Assembly: GCA_949361645.1 (NCBI GenBank)
Contig: OX442416.1
Location: forward strand, 20,099,530 to 20,163,529
Reading direction: 5' to 3'
DNA length: 64,000 nt
Source of the DNA: Spongilla lacustris
Taxonomy: Eukaryota; Porifera; Demospongiae; Spongillida; Spongillidae
In this document: positions 22,917-34,379 of the stretch, one piece after another
How positions within the stretch are numbered: the stretch's first letter is position 1
Layout: the number at the start of each line of letters is the position of its first letter
Made by a program: the position numbers and the translations under genes
The notes under the pieces: model-generated
Database searches by the model: none
Seen by the model: the letters and a program-made list of their open reading frames with translations, nothing else
Told to the model about the DNA's origin: nothing

Positions 22917-23375
22917 CCATCACTACAAGCGGACAGAACCGTTATTGCAAGTGAACTTTATAGCCCCACACTACAAGTCCAGTTAGCACCAGTGGAGCAA
23001 CTACAGAGATGGAGTCATCAGACTGCCAGCGAGGGAACCACCAGCTGCTAAACTCACCGGGGTCATTGGGGGCCCCCACAATAATGCATGCTGGTGGAGA
23101 CTCCAGCTCTCACACTGCATGCAATAGGAATTCGGCACCCCACACAATATTAGGGGAGCCATCAACTATGCCCCCCACTACCCATGGCCCCCACATACGG
23201 GGCTAGCCCCCACGGCCCTCTTCAAGTTGTATCCGAGGTCCAGGAGCAGACGCACATAGCCATCCCCCACTCACTAGCCCTCTCAATGCAAACACACAAT
23301 ACCAGTGGAACCACACTCAACCAGCCCTCCCACCCACCCACCCCCAATAGCCCTCTTATGTATGGAGTAATCAGA
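22917..23375. other. E2 loop region
   Basis: This is the unpaired centre between GGCCCATGCAGGG (left, ending about 22,916) and CCTGCATGGGCC (right, starting about 23,376). It shares GTTAGCACCAGTGGAGCAA and GGGTCATTGGGGGC with the core of E1 (10,430-10,545), which links the two elements. Confidence 0.6.
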
Positions 23376-26023
23376 CTTGCCTGCATGGGCCATTAACTCC
23401 ACATGCAGTGAAGGACAGGTAGTGGGCAGGAGGGCCGTGGGGGCGGGTCCCAGTGTGTGGGGTAGTTGCAGTGAGGGCTAATGGTTCCACTGGTAGTGTT
23501 TGGAGAGGGGCGAGTGTACGTACAGTATATGTGGTTCATGGCTTCCCTTTAATTTGGGGACTACTTGTAGTGCGATGGCTGGCATCTCCATTGGCACATA
23601 CCTATATTGACCCCAGCTTATGTGGGCAGTGCAGGTCTGGTAACCCCATCTGTGAGAGAGCTAGTGGCTCTGCTATTAGCAGTGTGTAGGTATTAAATGT
23701 AAGTTCACTTGTCTTGTGCGGCTGTTAAGTTCACTTGCTGTTATGGGGGGTGGTGGTTCTAATGTGTGAGAATAGCTCCAGTGGTCCCATTGGCCCCTTG
23801 AACCTGTGGTAAATTTTAATTGGTAATGGTACACTAGCAGTGATACGGCTGGTAATCTTGGCTGATGAAACATGCATGAAGATAGGTACATGTAGTGGGA
23901 GGTACTCCTGCTAAGTGAGGGCTCATGGTTCCATGGATAGCGGGGGGGGGGGGGGGGGGGGGGGGCTCCAGTTCTTGCTTCCCCTAACATTGTGGAGGCT
24001 CCAGTTCATGGTTCCCCTAATACTGTGCATGGGGGGGTACCAATTCCAATAGCATTGTTGTGAGTTTCCACCAGCACAATTATTCTGGGGGCTGGGGGTA
24101 TTTGGCAGCTGGTTGCTCCCTTGCTGACAGTCCGATAACCGCTGGTGCTAACCGGACCTGCAGTGTGGGGCTATTAAGGATACTGACTCCATTGATCCCT
24201 GGGCCATACGTTGACTCAACGTGCAGTGAAGGACAGGTAGTGGGCAGGAGGCCTAATAGTTCCATTGGTAGTGTTTGGAGAGGGGCAGGTGTACGTACAG
24301 TACATGTGGTTCATGGCTTGTAGTGCGAGGGTTGGCATCTCCACTGGCATCATACCTACTGACCCCAGCTTGTGTGGGCACCCATGCTGGCAAAGCAGGG
24401 TCTGGTAACCCCATCTATAAGAGAGATGGTGACTCCACTACTTGCAGTGTGGAGGCATTAATAGTAATTTCACTTGCATCATGCGGCTGTTGAGTTCACT
24501 TGCAGTGATCAATGGAGGATGGTGGTTGACCCCGTTGGTCCAGGTGGCTGGTCCCAGTGCGTGGAACACTTGCAGTGAGGGCTTATGGTTCCACTGTTTG
24601 GAGAGGGGTAGATATACGTACAGTACTTAATGGGGGGGACTACTTGTAGTGTGAGCAGCATCTCCACTGGCATCTATTGACCCCTGCTTGTGTGGGCACC
24701 CCTGCTGGCAGTGCAGGGTCTGGTAAACCCATCTGTAAGAGAGATGGCAGCTCCAATACTTGCAGTGTGGAGGAATTATTTGTACATTGTAAGTTTGCAA
24801 GGCTGTAGTGATGGGGACTGGTGGTTATGCTGTGTGAAGATGGCTCCATTGACCCCTTGAACTTGCAGAGAACAATCAATAGTGGGGGTGGGGAGTGGGG
24901 CTGGACCAATGGGCTTCATCATGTAGGGCCATTTGCAGTGAGGGCTAATAATCCACTGGTAGTGTTGGGAGGAGGCATGTGTGGCTTTCCTTGGTACATG
25001 TACATGTAGTTCATGGCTTCCCTGAAATTGTGAGGGCTGCCAACTCCATTTGCAGAGAAAGGGTTAGTAGTATCTCCACTTGTACTGTGGAGGCTGACCC
25101 CATTGGTTAGTTGGTAGCTCCTGTGTAGGGTCTGATATGGGCGGGTGGTTCCATAGGACCTCATAGGCGTCGGAACCGGGGGGGCAGGGGGGGCTATCGC
25201 CCCCCCCTGCAGCAATAAAGGGGGGGCGAACGTATCATTTCGCCCCCCCCCCCCCCCCCCATTATTGGCTGGGGTTAATTTTATTCACAATGCTAAGTAT
25301 CGTTGCATGTGGTGCTAATTACGAACTAACATCCTCACAGCACAATCAATTTTAATATGTACAACATTTCAGTGAATCAGATAATGCTATAACAGCTGCA
25401 ATTCCCACTCGCGTAGGGTTAACTGCCATAAGTTGGATCGCGTATCGCAGTGATGAAGTGTCACCATAAAAATGCCTCGTGTGCGTATTGTCGCAATCTC
25501 GAGCTCTGCTGCGGGCCGTTCTTGAAAATCTTGTTAGAGCACCATTTCTTTCCAGAAGTGTTGAAACAGGTACGCGCTAGCGTTAATGATTACGACGGTA
25601 CGCTCGTTTAAACACGAGCCATTTTATTTGAGGGGGCGGAGGCGGGGGGCGGGGGGCTTATATAGTAGATACTCTACCGTATTTACTTGTATAATAAAGG
25701 CCTTGGCCTCTTGCATGGCCGCCGCTTTTTTGTGTAGTTTTTGGAACTTTTTAAACGCAAAAAGCGTTGGCTTCTGGGGCTCCGCCCCAGACCCCGATGG
25801 GGGAGCCCCCATACCCCCTAGCTGGGCGGGAGGGGTGCCCCCCTCCCGCACCCTCCCCGGGGCTGCACCCTTAGCGCCCCCCCTACTATTATCTCCTTCC
25901 GACGCCACTGTAGGTAGTGCGCGTTGGTGGCTCTGCATGGCATCTGTTGGTTATGCGGGGCTGCTACCTGTGCAATGTAGTAGTGAGGGCCCATATGTGA
26001 GGGTGGTGGGGCCGGTGGCTCTT
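23376..26023 (-). repeat. E2 right interior arm
   Basis: Inverted copy of the left interior arm without the 1.5-kb duplication and with one 757-bp insertion. A 24-G run (23,942-23,965) is present only in this arm. Confidence 0.75.
25158..25914. mobile_element. 757-bp insertion in the E2 right arm, GGCGTCGGAA termini
   Basis: The opposite E2 arm (complement of about 19,610-19,645) gives the empty site GGTTCCATAGGTAGTGCGCG. Here the sequence is split after CCATAGG and resumes TAGGTAGTGCGCG, giving a probable TAGG duplication. Ends are AGGCGTCGGAACCGG and CCTTCCGACGCCACTG, so GGCGTCGGAA is the inverted terminus. The interior holds mirrored G/C runs and a GGGGCTCCGCCCCAGACCCC segment. A degenerate relative of that segment (GCAAAAAGCATTGGTTTC, GGGGGAGC) occurs near 52,035-52,110. 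Non-autonomous. Confidence 0.7.
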
Positions 26024-26694
26024 TTAGTGATTTAGCGGCTGCTTACTCCCTACAACCACCATCGTCAGTGGTATGACCGCCGTCACTACCGCTCTCGATC
26101 TCCCGATCCTCGTCGAATGTATTTTGAACATCGACCGTCGTATCCGTACCGCTCGAACTCGTTCGCCGATTGAAACTCTTACGAGCTTGTCTTCAGTGGA
26201 CGTCGCCATGCATATCGTTTATCTACACAGAAGATAACGAATATCAAGATTAAAATTATACTTACCCAGCTAGCTAGCTAGCTCTATAAGTTATCCAAGT
26301 CTCAGCCCACAGGAAGTAGTTGCATATTCATGTTTTGATATGTTCACGCACGTACAACGGCGCGATTCGAGCGGGAAACTTGTACCAACTTTGCGCCGCT
26401 GTATCTCCGTAACGGATGATATAAAAATAACGAACAGAACAAATCGATAGGTATAGGACCCCTCTACCTACAATCCGAATTTGAAGCGAATTGATTACTC
26501 CTACCTAAAGTTATGGCGGGTTTGAACCCAGTGGGGTATCGAACGTTGCAATACTGGCACGGAGCAAGTGCAAGATTCCAAAATGTACTTTACCATAGAG
26601 AAATAGTGCAGTATGAAGCGCTGAAAATAGGAAGTTGATAGCGTTAACTGTTAGGAAGTTATAACGATTCAAACGTAATGCTTATGCTTTTTTA

Positions 26695-27492
26695 TTAGAC
26701 AATAGCGGAAGTGATTCGCGCAATCTGATTGGTCAATTGCAGGTATCTAAACGCGGTAGAAACCTCGAGAGGGACTCTAAGTGCCAGTGGGGGGGATTCT
26801 AAGTGCCCTGGGCACTTAGAATCCCCCCCCCTCTGGCACTTAGAATCCCCCCCACTGGCACTTAGAATCCCTCCCGCTGGCATTTTTTTAAATTTTTGAA
26901 TACTCCTTTTTTAAATATTAAACAACATGAGTTGCGTACATAATATATTGAAGTGTTAGCTCAGTGCTCATTGATACTCTGAGCATTACTAGTACATGTT
27001 GGTCCATACTGTATATTAAAAGTTACGTTTGCACAAGAGTGGAAATTATACGTTCCAGGTATTTTTCAACGCAACGGACTTTATCCAATGGAATGAACAC
27101 CATCAAAAAACAAACTTGTGCCACTGCTGCGTCCTCTGTTTTCTACCCATTCGTTCCAAATTCTAATGCAGTATTTTGTATCAGCCTGAGTTTTTACTGA
27201 AACACCATCTGCAATTATTTGTTGTACTTCTGCGTCGGTCTTTGGCGCTGCAAACATTCGCTTATTTCTGGTGTGCTGTCCACTTGTGGTAGGCAAATCT
27301 GACGGCAAGTTTAAATCGGCAACTTCATCCAATTTAAAAGCTTCATTCACATCGGAACCATCGCATAACCAGTCCAAAAGATCGGCACCAAGGATTTCCA
27401 TTTCTTTTTGTATACCTTTAAACGGTTGCTATGTACGTATCTCGTTGAGTGATAATTTATTGGTTGCTACGTACGCGTTGCTATTGTCTGAA
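26695..27492. mobile_element. 798-bp insertion in the E2 terminal arm carrying a KIAA1958-type fragment
   Basis: The left E2 arm has continuous sequence TTTTTTATTATATGCGCTAG. The right arm is broken after TTTTTTATTA and resumes near 27,640. The inserted DNA starts AGACAATAGCG and ends CGTTGCTATTGTCT, a short inverted terminus. Five direct copies of GGCACTTAGAATCCC lie at 26,775-26,880. Confidence 0.55.
27081..27401 (-). pseudogene. Fragment of a KIAA1958/DUF3504-type (Crypton-related) protein
   Basis: A 106-codon minus-strand frame starts MEILGADLLDWL and contains RMFAAPKTDAEVQQI, then TKYCIRIWNEWVENR. The RFxxPKTxxEVQ..KT..DTKYCIRIWNEW pattern is the N-terminal part of KIAA1958/ZMYM/QRICH1-like proteins, which derive from Crypton tyrosine recombinases. 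The catalytic domain is absent: the frame ends in unrelated sequence after about 95 residues. A single exon, a truncated pseudogene or a captured segment are all possible. It lies inside the 26,695-27,492 insertion. Confidence 0.6.
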
Positions 27493-27496
27493 TTGG

Positions 27497-27637
27497 TTAG
27501 ACACTGTCACCTTCGGGATCCACGTGATTTAGAATCCCCTCGGGCCCTTAGTAGCGCCCTCGCTACCGCTCAGGACGCTACAGCCCAGGGCCCTCGGGGA
27601 TTCTAAATCACGTAGATCCCTCGGTTTCAGTGTCTAA
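27497..27637. mobile_element. 141-bp palindromic MITE, TTAGACACTG ends
   Basis: It starts TTAGACACTG and ends CAGTGTCTAA. The inner arms pair through ATCCACGTGATTTAGAATCC. It directly follows the 798-bp insertion within the E2 right arm. Confidence 0.7.
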
Positions 27638-27693
27638 CCTATATTTATATGCGCTAGGTCCTTTTTCTCGTTAACTGTCCCAAATATTTGTAG

Positions 27694-28021
27694 TGTGACG
27701 TATCGGCAGAGATAATACGAATATATGCAAGTGCTGTCAATGAAGATTGCGAATGCTGCATCTTGCAGCCACTCACGACGAACGTCTAGTAAATCAGTAG
27801 TATCAAATTGGGAGACATTCGCAAGGCTAGCGTTCTATCACCCAAAGCTTCGAATCCTTGATGGCAGCTTCTAAATAGCTAATTGCGTCGGCTTTGCCTC
27901 TGACGTTCGTCGTGAGTGGCTGCAAGATGTAGCATCGTTAAGTTAAAAACCGTTTTTGCAATCTTCATTGACAGCACTTACTTGCATCCATTCGTATTTA
28001 TATCTCTGCCGATACGTCACA
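27694..28021. mobile_element. 328-bp palindromic MITE, TGTGACGTATCGG ends
   Basis: The arms begin TGTGACGTATCGGCAGAGAT and pair over about 75 bp (TGCTGTCAATGAAGATTGC is in both), with a second inner pairing around CACTCACGACGAACGTC. It separates the end of E2 from the right half of the hosting palindrome. Confidence 0.8.
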
Positions 28022-28027
28022 TTATAA

Positions 28028-28147
28028 ATATATTCACGATACAAAATGACGCAATGATTACGCTTCAAATGTAATTCATCGCAAAATGGCGGAAGTTTTC
28101 AAGTACTCAGCTCTGATGGCACTTTTTTAACGGCAAAGGAGGGTCTA
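28028..28147 (-). repeat. Right half of the palindromic MITE that hosts E2
   Basis: Inverted partner of 18,676-18,792. It ends GGCAAAGGAGGGTCTATTG. Confidence 0.65.
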
Positions 28148-28244
28148 TTGCCCACAACAGATTTTATCAGCATCGGAAGCCATCCTACATAAGCTTGCGG
28201 TTGATGTTGTGGCCAGAAGCCAGTAACACCGGAAACACGTGTGA

Positions 28245-28366
28245 GTAGTCTCGGCCCCAGACTCTTTCGCAGCAGCGGATGGATTACATCATCACCGCTA
28301 CGCGGAAATCCGGGTAGCGGTGATCTAATCCATCCGTTGCTGCAAACGGGTCTGGGGCCGGGACTA
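28245..28366. mobile_element. 122-bp palindromic MITE
   Basis: The arms pair from GTAGTCTCGGCCCCAGACTC to TCTGGGGCCGGGACTA, with inner pairing GCGGATGGATTA / TAATCCATCCG and GCGGTGAT. No coding content. Confidence 0.7.
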
Positions 28367-28404
28367 GTGTGTGGGTATGAAGTAGCACGGTTTGTTTTTG
28401 TCAA

Positions 28405-29780
28405 AATGCCTACATGTACAGCTCGAAGAAAAAGAAGTCTTGTAAAAGAGATGTCTAAGTTAAACGATAGTTTAGACGAGTCACAGTTTTAAAGTAGCGC
28501 ATCAAACAAAGAGGTATTGCGACAAGAACCGCTACAAAGCCAATCGAGAAAGTATATGAACGAGGTTTGATCCGTAGAGTATGAAGGATAGCGCGAAGGC
28601 CCACTACAATCAAAATCGTGAACTGATTTTAGCCTCCAAACAAGCTCTATATCAGGCAAATCCAAAGGCCAAAAGAGTTTTTTTAAGGATAAACAGCCGC
28701 AGGAAAATAAATCCTACGAGGTTAGTAGAGTTTGCAATGTATACCGTTTGGGTGCAATGTGTGGAAGCTTTATTCACGCACAAGGGACCGGTACATCGTC
28801 TGCGAGCTACATGTATAGATAGCACAACTCGCAGGAAACGAGTGGATTGAATTGATGGATAAATATAACTCAGAAAAACAAGCAAGGGTGTGCATATTAA
28901 AGTATATGGTATTGTCATATAACTTATATACATTAACATGATTTCTGTTCTTCACCCTTTAGATTCTCTCTGTTTGAGCCCAATGATACTGTACAGGGTG
29001 CATACAAGTGTAAGTTAAATAAAGCCATTTATAACAATAGCTCATTACTTGAACAGTTAAACGATGCATTCAATAAAGTTAATCCCTGTCTACTACAAAA
29101 GCACTCACACGAACTGCTAGTGAAGCAGTAGCTAAGATATGCACAAATGCTTTGGTAAGCAAAGCTTTGAGCCTGCATAGAGTACATGCTGGGGTGATCA
29201 ATAAAGATGTGTGCTCTATCAATGCTTTGAGCTTTTTACATTACGGTTGGGAGCGATGTCACATTGTGGGCTGCAGAGCCATATTTTAATGATAGTTCTT
29301 ACACACCAGTTAGACACGTACAAGCCATGCCAGTAGACCAACATGGTCGCTGTGTTGTCAGTAAGGAGATAGGGACAATGAGCATGAAGCCACTAAAGTG
29401 ACAATGTGCTAGTGAGTGCAGGTTTAGAGTTAGCTAGATTATAGGTTGGTAAATACCATAACCAGTTAACGTACAATGTATACCTACGTTTCAAGTGAAG
29501 CCGCTGGGCTTGGGTTCAGGTTGGTTAGCGTGCGTTGCAAGCAAAGTCGCTGGGCTTAGCTAAGCTAGGTTTAGGGTTAGGTTATAGGTTGGTAAGTAGT
29601 ACATAATCGCCAGCTCAAGTTAATAATTCATTGAGCTAATTATTCATAGGCCCTCTCTCCCTAACGACATGGCTTGAGAAAACCCAATCACTCCTAGAAC
29701 AGTTATTGATGCTTGTCCAATATTCCCTGAAAAGTGCTTGGACTGCTTGTATGGAAAATGCCACGATTCAAACACGCTCG
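28405..29780 (+). pseudogene. Decayed transposon-associated coding remnants, family not identified
   Basis: Short broken frames suggest an old protein-coding segment. From 28,405, MPTCTARRKRSLVKEMSK runs to a stop. At 28,581-28,850 an open frame contains AHYNQNRELILASKQALYQA and NPKAKR, a lysine-rich phrase I associate with repetitive proteins in sponges and cnidarians. Further weak coding-like text continues near 28,970-29,110 and 29,280-29,400 (MPVDQHGRCVVSKEIG). Each piece is broken by stops and frame changes. Around 29,420-29,620 two degenerate copies of a segment containing GCCGCTGGGCTTGGG and ATAGGTTGGTAA occur. I do not identify the parent protein. Confidence 0.35.
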
Positions 29781-31147
29781 AAAATTGACATTACCAGTCC
29801 AATCCCTGCGCACGAGTGAGGGACCATCACCTCTATCACCAGCAAGGTCAGACTGGCCTTTTGAGTCTGATAGCGTACTTAATTCCCCCCATAGGTATAC
29901 TCTATATCCCCAGTGTAAGTACGGAGAGCCCAATATTGGTGTGCTTCAATGATAGGGTGTTGATGGTAGTGGTTGCAATTGGCTTCAGTTCCTGCAGCGA
30001 ATGCACCGGGCCTCACACCATCATTTAAGCTTCTGTCGGCAAGCTCAGCAGCCTGAACCAACTTGAATGCTTTCATGAAAATGAATTTTAGTTCAGCGAA
30101 AAGCCTACATTGCATGGACTGAGCATCATATAAATCACATACAAACCTATATCCATTAACATCTCATCTAATGAAACCTAAAACTCACATAACTCTAAAA
30201 GGCGACGAAGTACTGCAAAGAACTGGGCTACATGTATGTCTCCTTTTGCACACATGCATGGATTGAGAGTGCATGTGTGAAATGAATATACTAAAAAATG
30301 TCTCGAAACATGTTCAATATTGCGATATGTAATACTCATTTTGTCATATAGACAATATTGGCAAAAGACCATATCACGGCAGCACTGTTTACTAACACAG
30401 TTTTTATGACCGTGTGTTCAATACAGGCGACAATACGTGCATGGTTCGCAAGGTCGGATACTTTCAGTCACAAGCTTGATAAAAAGTCTGTCTAGCCATT
30501 AGCCGATACAGCTAACTTCATTATAATCAGATTTGACTCAAAATTAAATAGAGACCAAAAAAGAGTCCTTAACCTGAGGCCTTATTTAGCGGCATTGCAT
30601 TCAATGTACTGTGTAGTTTGTTTTTGTGTTTTTTTTTTTAATCTATCTCTCAAGTTATGTATACAGTCAAAAAAGATATTTTACCTATATTCTTCCAGAA
30701 ATTATTGGGAAGTGTTACCCAAATCAAAAAGCAGCAACACAAATTGATCCCAGCAGAGGAGGAATGTATAGCTGAAGTATGATGCTAGTGCAATAAGCCA
30801 GAGTAAAGCTATGATTGGCTGTAAAAATTCTATCTGTCCAATTGAGTGGTGGTTCCATATGGCATGTTATTCCAATAAAATATCTTCCAGACTGTGAACT
30901 GCTATTTATAAAAAGACTCAAGTATGTAGTAGATGTATGCATGTTTTTTTAATTCAATGTTACAACTGATTCGCACATGCATACAACATAATGCACAACA
31001 CACAATAAGTATACAGCCAATTGTACAAATGTCATTTCCTTCAGAATTGTTGTATAGGACAGAAATCACATGTTCGTTCAACATGAATTCTTGCATGTGA
31101 TATTTCCCTTTACCAATCAAAATAATGCCTTCTGATTTTTTTCTCAC
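29781..31147. other. Interval without a supported gene
   Basis: Only short unrelated frames were seen. The sequence is AT-rich with no repeat of note. Confidence 0.4.
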
Positions 31148-31243
31148 CTTAACTACAAAAGGAGCAACAACTTGAGCACAATAAAGACCCACTGTGTTTT
31201 CCACTGTGAAGCCATGATCAGCTAATATGATATCACTAGGGAG
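31148..31243 (-). pseudogene. DDE_Tnp_4-type transposase fragment (one exon)
   Basis: The minus strand reads PSDIILADHGFTVENTVG, then LYCAQVVAPFVVK, ending at a GTGAGA splice donor at about 31,142-31,147. This matches the segment around the second catalytic aspartate of DDE_Tnp_4 / THAP-linked transposases (D.iLADRGF.i), with H in place of the usual R. No other exon of the protein was recognised within 1 kb, so this is an isolated remnant. Confidence 0.5.
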
Positions 31244-31715
31244 CAGATTTTATATTATAAAATGCCATGTGCATTGCTCCGTGCTCATTGATTAAAAGCT
31301 CATCCAATGTTTGAAAGGAAAGACAATGTGTCATCAGGGATAATTGCAATAAGTTGCATGCAACAAGATCAATAGCTCTCTCTATAAATATATCTGTGCA
31401 GTCAAGTACATGCATATTAATGCATCTACCATACTACTTTTAATGTTTATGCCATAGTTTTGTTCACTTTAATAGGCCAGTGAATAAGGGGGCTCAGCCA
31501 TGCACTGATCCATACTGAAGATCTATTTGTTAACTGAAGAGGCATGCCAGAAACAGTACACCAAACCAATATATACTTGATCCTGTTCATGTTATGCTAA
31601 AGACAGTTTTATAACCTGCCTTACTGACAGGGTCAACTGAAACATCAGAATAACTCCGCCAACGAGTGACATAGCTTCCGTTTTTGTCTCAGTAAGTGCA
31701 TGCAAGTTTACATTT
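31244..31715. other. Interval without a supported gene
   Basis: Nothing recognised. It separates the DDE fragment from the retrotransposon cluster. Confidence 0.4.
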
Positions 31716-32865
31716 TCAGGGCATCAATGGGATTCTAATTTGAATAACTGCAGCAAAAGCCTTGGACTTTTGCACTGCACAGAGACACTTACCTGTTAGA
31801 CGACGTAAGGCTTCCCCCACTACAATGGGGCGAATGTCTGGAGGAAAACCTGGCTTATCTTTCACCAGAGAGGTGAGGCTACCTCCAGCTAGATCTTGTG
31901 ACACTGAAACTGGAACCTTTCCAGAGGCAAGCAAATTCACAATGTCTCTTAGAGAAGATAAAATGGGATATTGTAGAGGCACTTCAGCAGTATCTAAAAG
32001 GTGTTGTATATGAAGGCCTGGCAGTCCACATGCTGTTGATTTCAGAAAGGACCTCAGTACCTTAATGATACTGAAATCTTTACTGAGAATTGGAATTGGT
32101 GGATTGCTCGGAGATGGTGGAATGGGGGGAGGTCCTTTTGGGTGTTTAGATTGAATGAGCTCCCATGTTTCATTGTTGTTTGGTGCTATTCCTGCCGAGG
32201 TCAAGACCTGGCAAGCTTTTCCAAGGAGTCGTTCTCTGGCTAAAGCAACTGAATTTTTAACCTTTCTCTCGTTTTTTTCTTGCTGCTTCTGACGAAACTT
32301 ACCAGCGGTCTGGCTTACAGCTGGCTGCCAAAGAAGATGGTACTCACCTTTTAACCATTGATCACAGAGGCACTCAATTGAACAGGGCTTGTGGTGACGT
32401 CCTCTTCGTTTTGGGGAAGAAACCAAGCATTTTGGGAGCATAAAAAGCTTCTTCCAAGATTCCTCAGTGTTCTCATGAAGGATTGAACTAAGCATGTGGA
32501 TAAAGCCCGAGCTAGTGCTGGCCTAGCTTTGGCTGGGACATGATGTAGTATTATGGGGCACGGCAGCTTGCATACATCTTCAAAAGTAGGAAGAGACTCG
32601 AAAGAAAGGGAGCCTGCATTACGAGGCATACTACTAGGCAACTCTGAGTCAAGTGAGTACACTTTACCTGATGGGAGGAACGATGTGATTCTGCTACAAG
32701 ATTGTTGCAGTCTGAGCACTTAAAAAGGACATGCTCGTTAAGCCAGTTGACTGGAACGCTACCAGGGAGCAAGCCCTTAGCATGTAACGACATATACTGT
32801 CTCCACATAGTGGGAGAAAAAAGTTCAGGGCATCCTTGCACTGCACCCTGTTTCCTGCTACCCAT
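31716..32865 (-). pseudogene. Fragment C: N-terminal part of a non-LTR retrotransposon polymerase
   Basis: Minus-strand coding in two to three frames. The first frame (32,551-32,865) has a zinc-finger-like FKCSDCNNLVAESHRSSHQ. The middle (32,351-32,719) has LPTFEDVCKLPCP. The last (31,716-32,495) contains LKSTACGLPGLHIQHLL and DIRPIVVGEALRRLTGKCL, the fingers part of a reverse transcriptase (motifs before the catalytic aspartates). The reading frame runs out at about 31,740, just before the position where fragment D (35,270 onward, opposite strand) begins. Frameshifts near 32,480 and 32,700 inactivate it. It lies immediately right of unrelated DNA and immediately left of an (ATT)n tract. Confidence 0.75.
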
Positions 32866-32871
32866 ACTACC

Positions 32872-32905
<34 letters not shown>
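32872..32905. repeat. (ATT)n microsatellite at a retrotransposon junction
   Basis: About 11 ATT units followed by A/T-rich sequence. It separates the N-terminal start of fragment C from the 3' end of fragment B. Confidence 0.95.
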
Positions 32906-34353
32906 TTATTTTTTATTTTTTATTTATTTATACAGTATTTAATATATTACAACATGTATACACCACTTGAAAAACATGCAACTACTATTTCCTACATACA
33001 CAGTCAGGATGGATGAAGTTCTCTTGCCAGGAGTGCCCTAGCAATGGACTTCACCAAATGGAGGTTAAGCCTGCCGTATATGTCTGCCACCACTAATGCC
33101 TTTGGCCTGGACTGGCTGATGGCAAGGTGGGATGCAAGCCTGGAGAATGTTCCTTGAGCAACCTCACCCCAGTTGCCGTACGTTTCTACTGCTAAGGGTG
33201 TGCAGGCCCACCCTAGCTTTTGACATTTGGGGCTATTGGCCTGCAACTTCCGATTCTCTGCTACAAGTGCTGCAGCGCCAACCACTTGGCATGACTCCCC
33301 CAAGATGACAGGAGTGAGTGGAGAGGTCACTGTGATGTCCATTGCTGCAGGTCTACCTCTGTCCCAACCTGTCACAAGCAAATCAGCAGGACGTTGACGG
33401 TTGTGATCTCTTGTGAGACCATGACCCTTTTCCACTGCAACGGACAGGTGGGCTCGACGGAAGAAATCTGCAAGCACATCGCGCAGCATGTTATGACGTA
33501 TGACAACATCTCCCCCATGTCGACATGTTATTGCATGGTGACCTAGTGGGTCAAGGGCAGCATGGGGGCAAAATGGACAAGTCGAACGGCCTGAAGTATC
33601 CAATCCCAGCCACCATTTAAAGACCATCTGACATTCATTAGGCTCCAGGTGCAAGCCTAGACCGGGAGAAGGGACAACAGACTGCCAGGAGCCTGCATGG
33701 GGAGCAGAGACGGATAACAAGCGAGCCTTGTTGGGTACAGATGAGGAATTGAGCAGCGATATAAACAGCTGGTCATCCAATCGCCGTGACAATTCTCTCT
33801 GTGGAATGGAGGGGAAAGCCAAGACTGATTCTACAGTGACTACATCCGGCTGTGAAACAGTGCAATAGCGTGCTTAAGGTGGTTATTGTCTGGTTGGCCA
33901 ATACCAGATAAAGCAAAAGATGAAATGAAAGCAGCCGGTGCATGATAAGAGACCGCTCGAAACCCCAGGCCACCAAACCTCAAACTAAGTTGTGCCTGGC
34001 TCCAGGCAGCTTGAGAAATCTCAATGGCAGTGCTCAGCATAAAGCAATTTCTCACTTCCTCATCAAAAACCTCTAGAGCATCTGACACAAGGCTGGGGGG
34101 AGTGACCCTCGCAATGTGAACCATTCTGCAAAAGCTCCCACACATACGTAGAAGGGTAACTGCGACATGAAGGTCAACTTCAGCCACTTCTGACAGGCCT
34201 GAAAGCACCTTTTTAGACTCAGCACACTTGTCTGCAATGAATTTAGAGCAGTACAAGTAATCTCCAATTGGTCCCCCGAGGATGTCAAGATTAGGCAAGA
34301 GTGAGCACTTTACTGTAGGGGGAAAGGATGCATTTCCTGTTCTACTAATTATG
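32906..34353 (-). pseudogene. Fragment B: 3' half of a REL-type non-LTR retrotransposon
   Basis: Minus-strand coding in two frames. Frame one (33,840-34,340) has LDILGGPIGDYLYCSKF and LRFGGLGFRAVSYHAPAA, the region after the polymerase palm. Frame two (33,004-33,822) has a CPFC..GHHAITC zinc knuckle, then RPADLLV followed about 12 residues later by AMDITVTSP. That arrangement, CCHC and then R-P-(x)-D..D, is the restriction-like endonuclease of R2/R4-class non-LTR elements. The catalytic palm is missing (5' truncation), and the fragment begins at the (ATT)n at 34,354. The 3' UTR carries TTGCATGTTTTTCAAGTGGT (complement of 32,962-32,981) and ends at the next (ATT)n. Confidence 0.8.
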
Positions 34354-34379
34354 ATTATTATTATTATTATTATTATTAT
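34354..34379. repeat. (ATT)n microsatellite between fragments B and A
   Basis: About 8-9 ATT units. On the minus strand it is the 3' end of fragment A and the 5' boundary of fragment B. Confidence 0.95.

Larger units (their letters stand above)
18793..27681. mobile_element. E2: 8.9-kb foldback element with satellite-like interior
   Basis: It begins GGGACAGGACCTAGCGCATA at 18,793 and ends with TATGCGCTAGGTCC..CTGTCCC at 27,681. The terminal arms (about 18,793-19,515 and 26,026-26,694 plus 27,640-27,681) are homologous to the E1 arms, and a 61-codon frame inside them is identical on both sides (19,333-19,518 and 26,024-26,209). The interior arms are inverted copies of a degenerate repeat rich in CACTGCAAGT, centred near 23,145. 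Several later insertions (25,158-25,914, 26,695-27,492 and 27,497-27,637) are confined to the right arm, so the left arm shows the empty sites. Confidence 0.8.
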
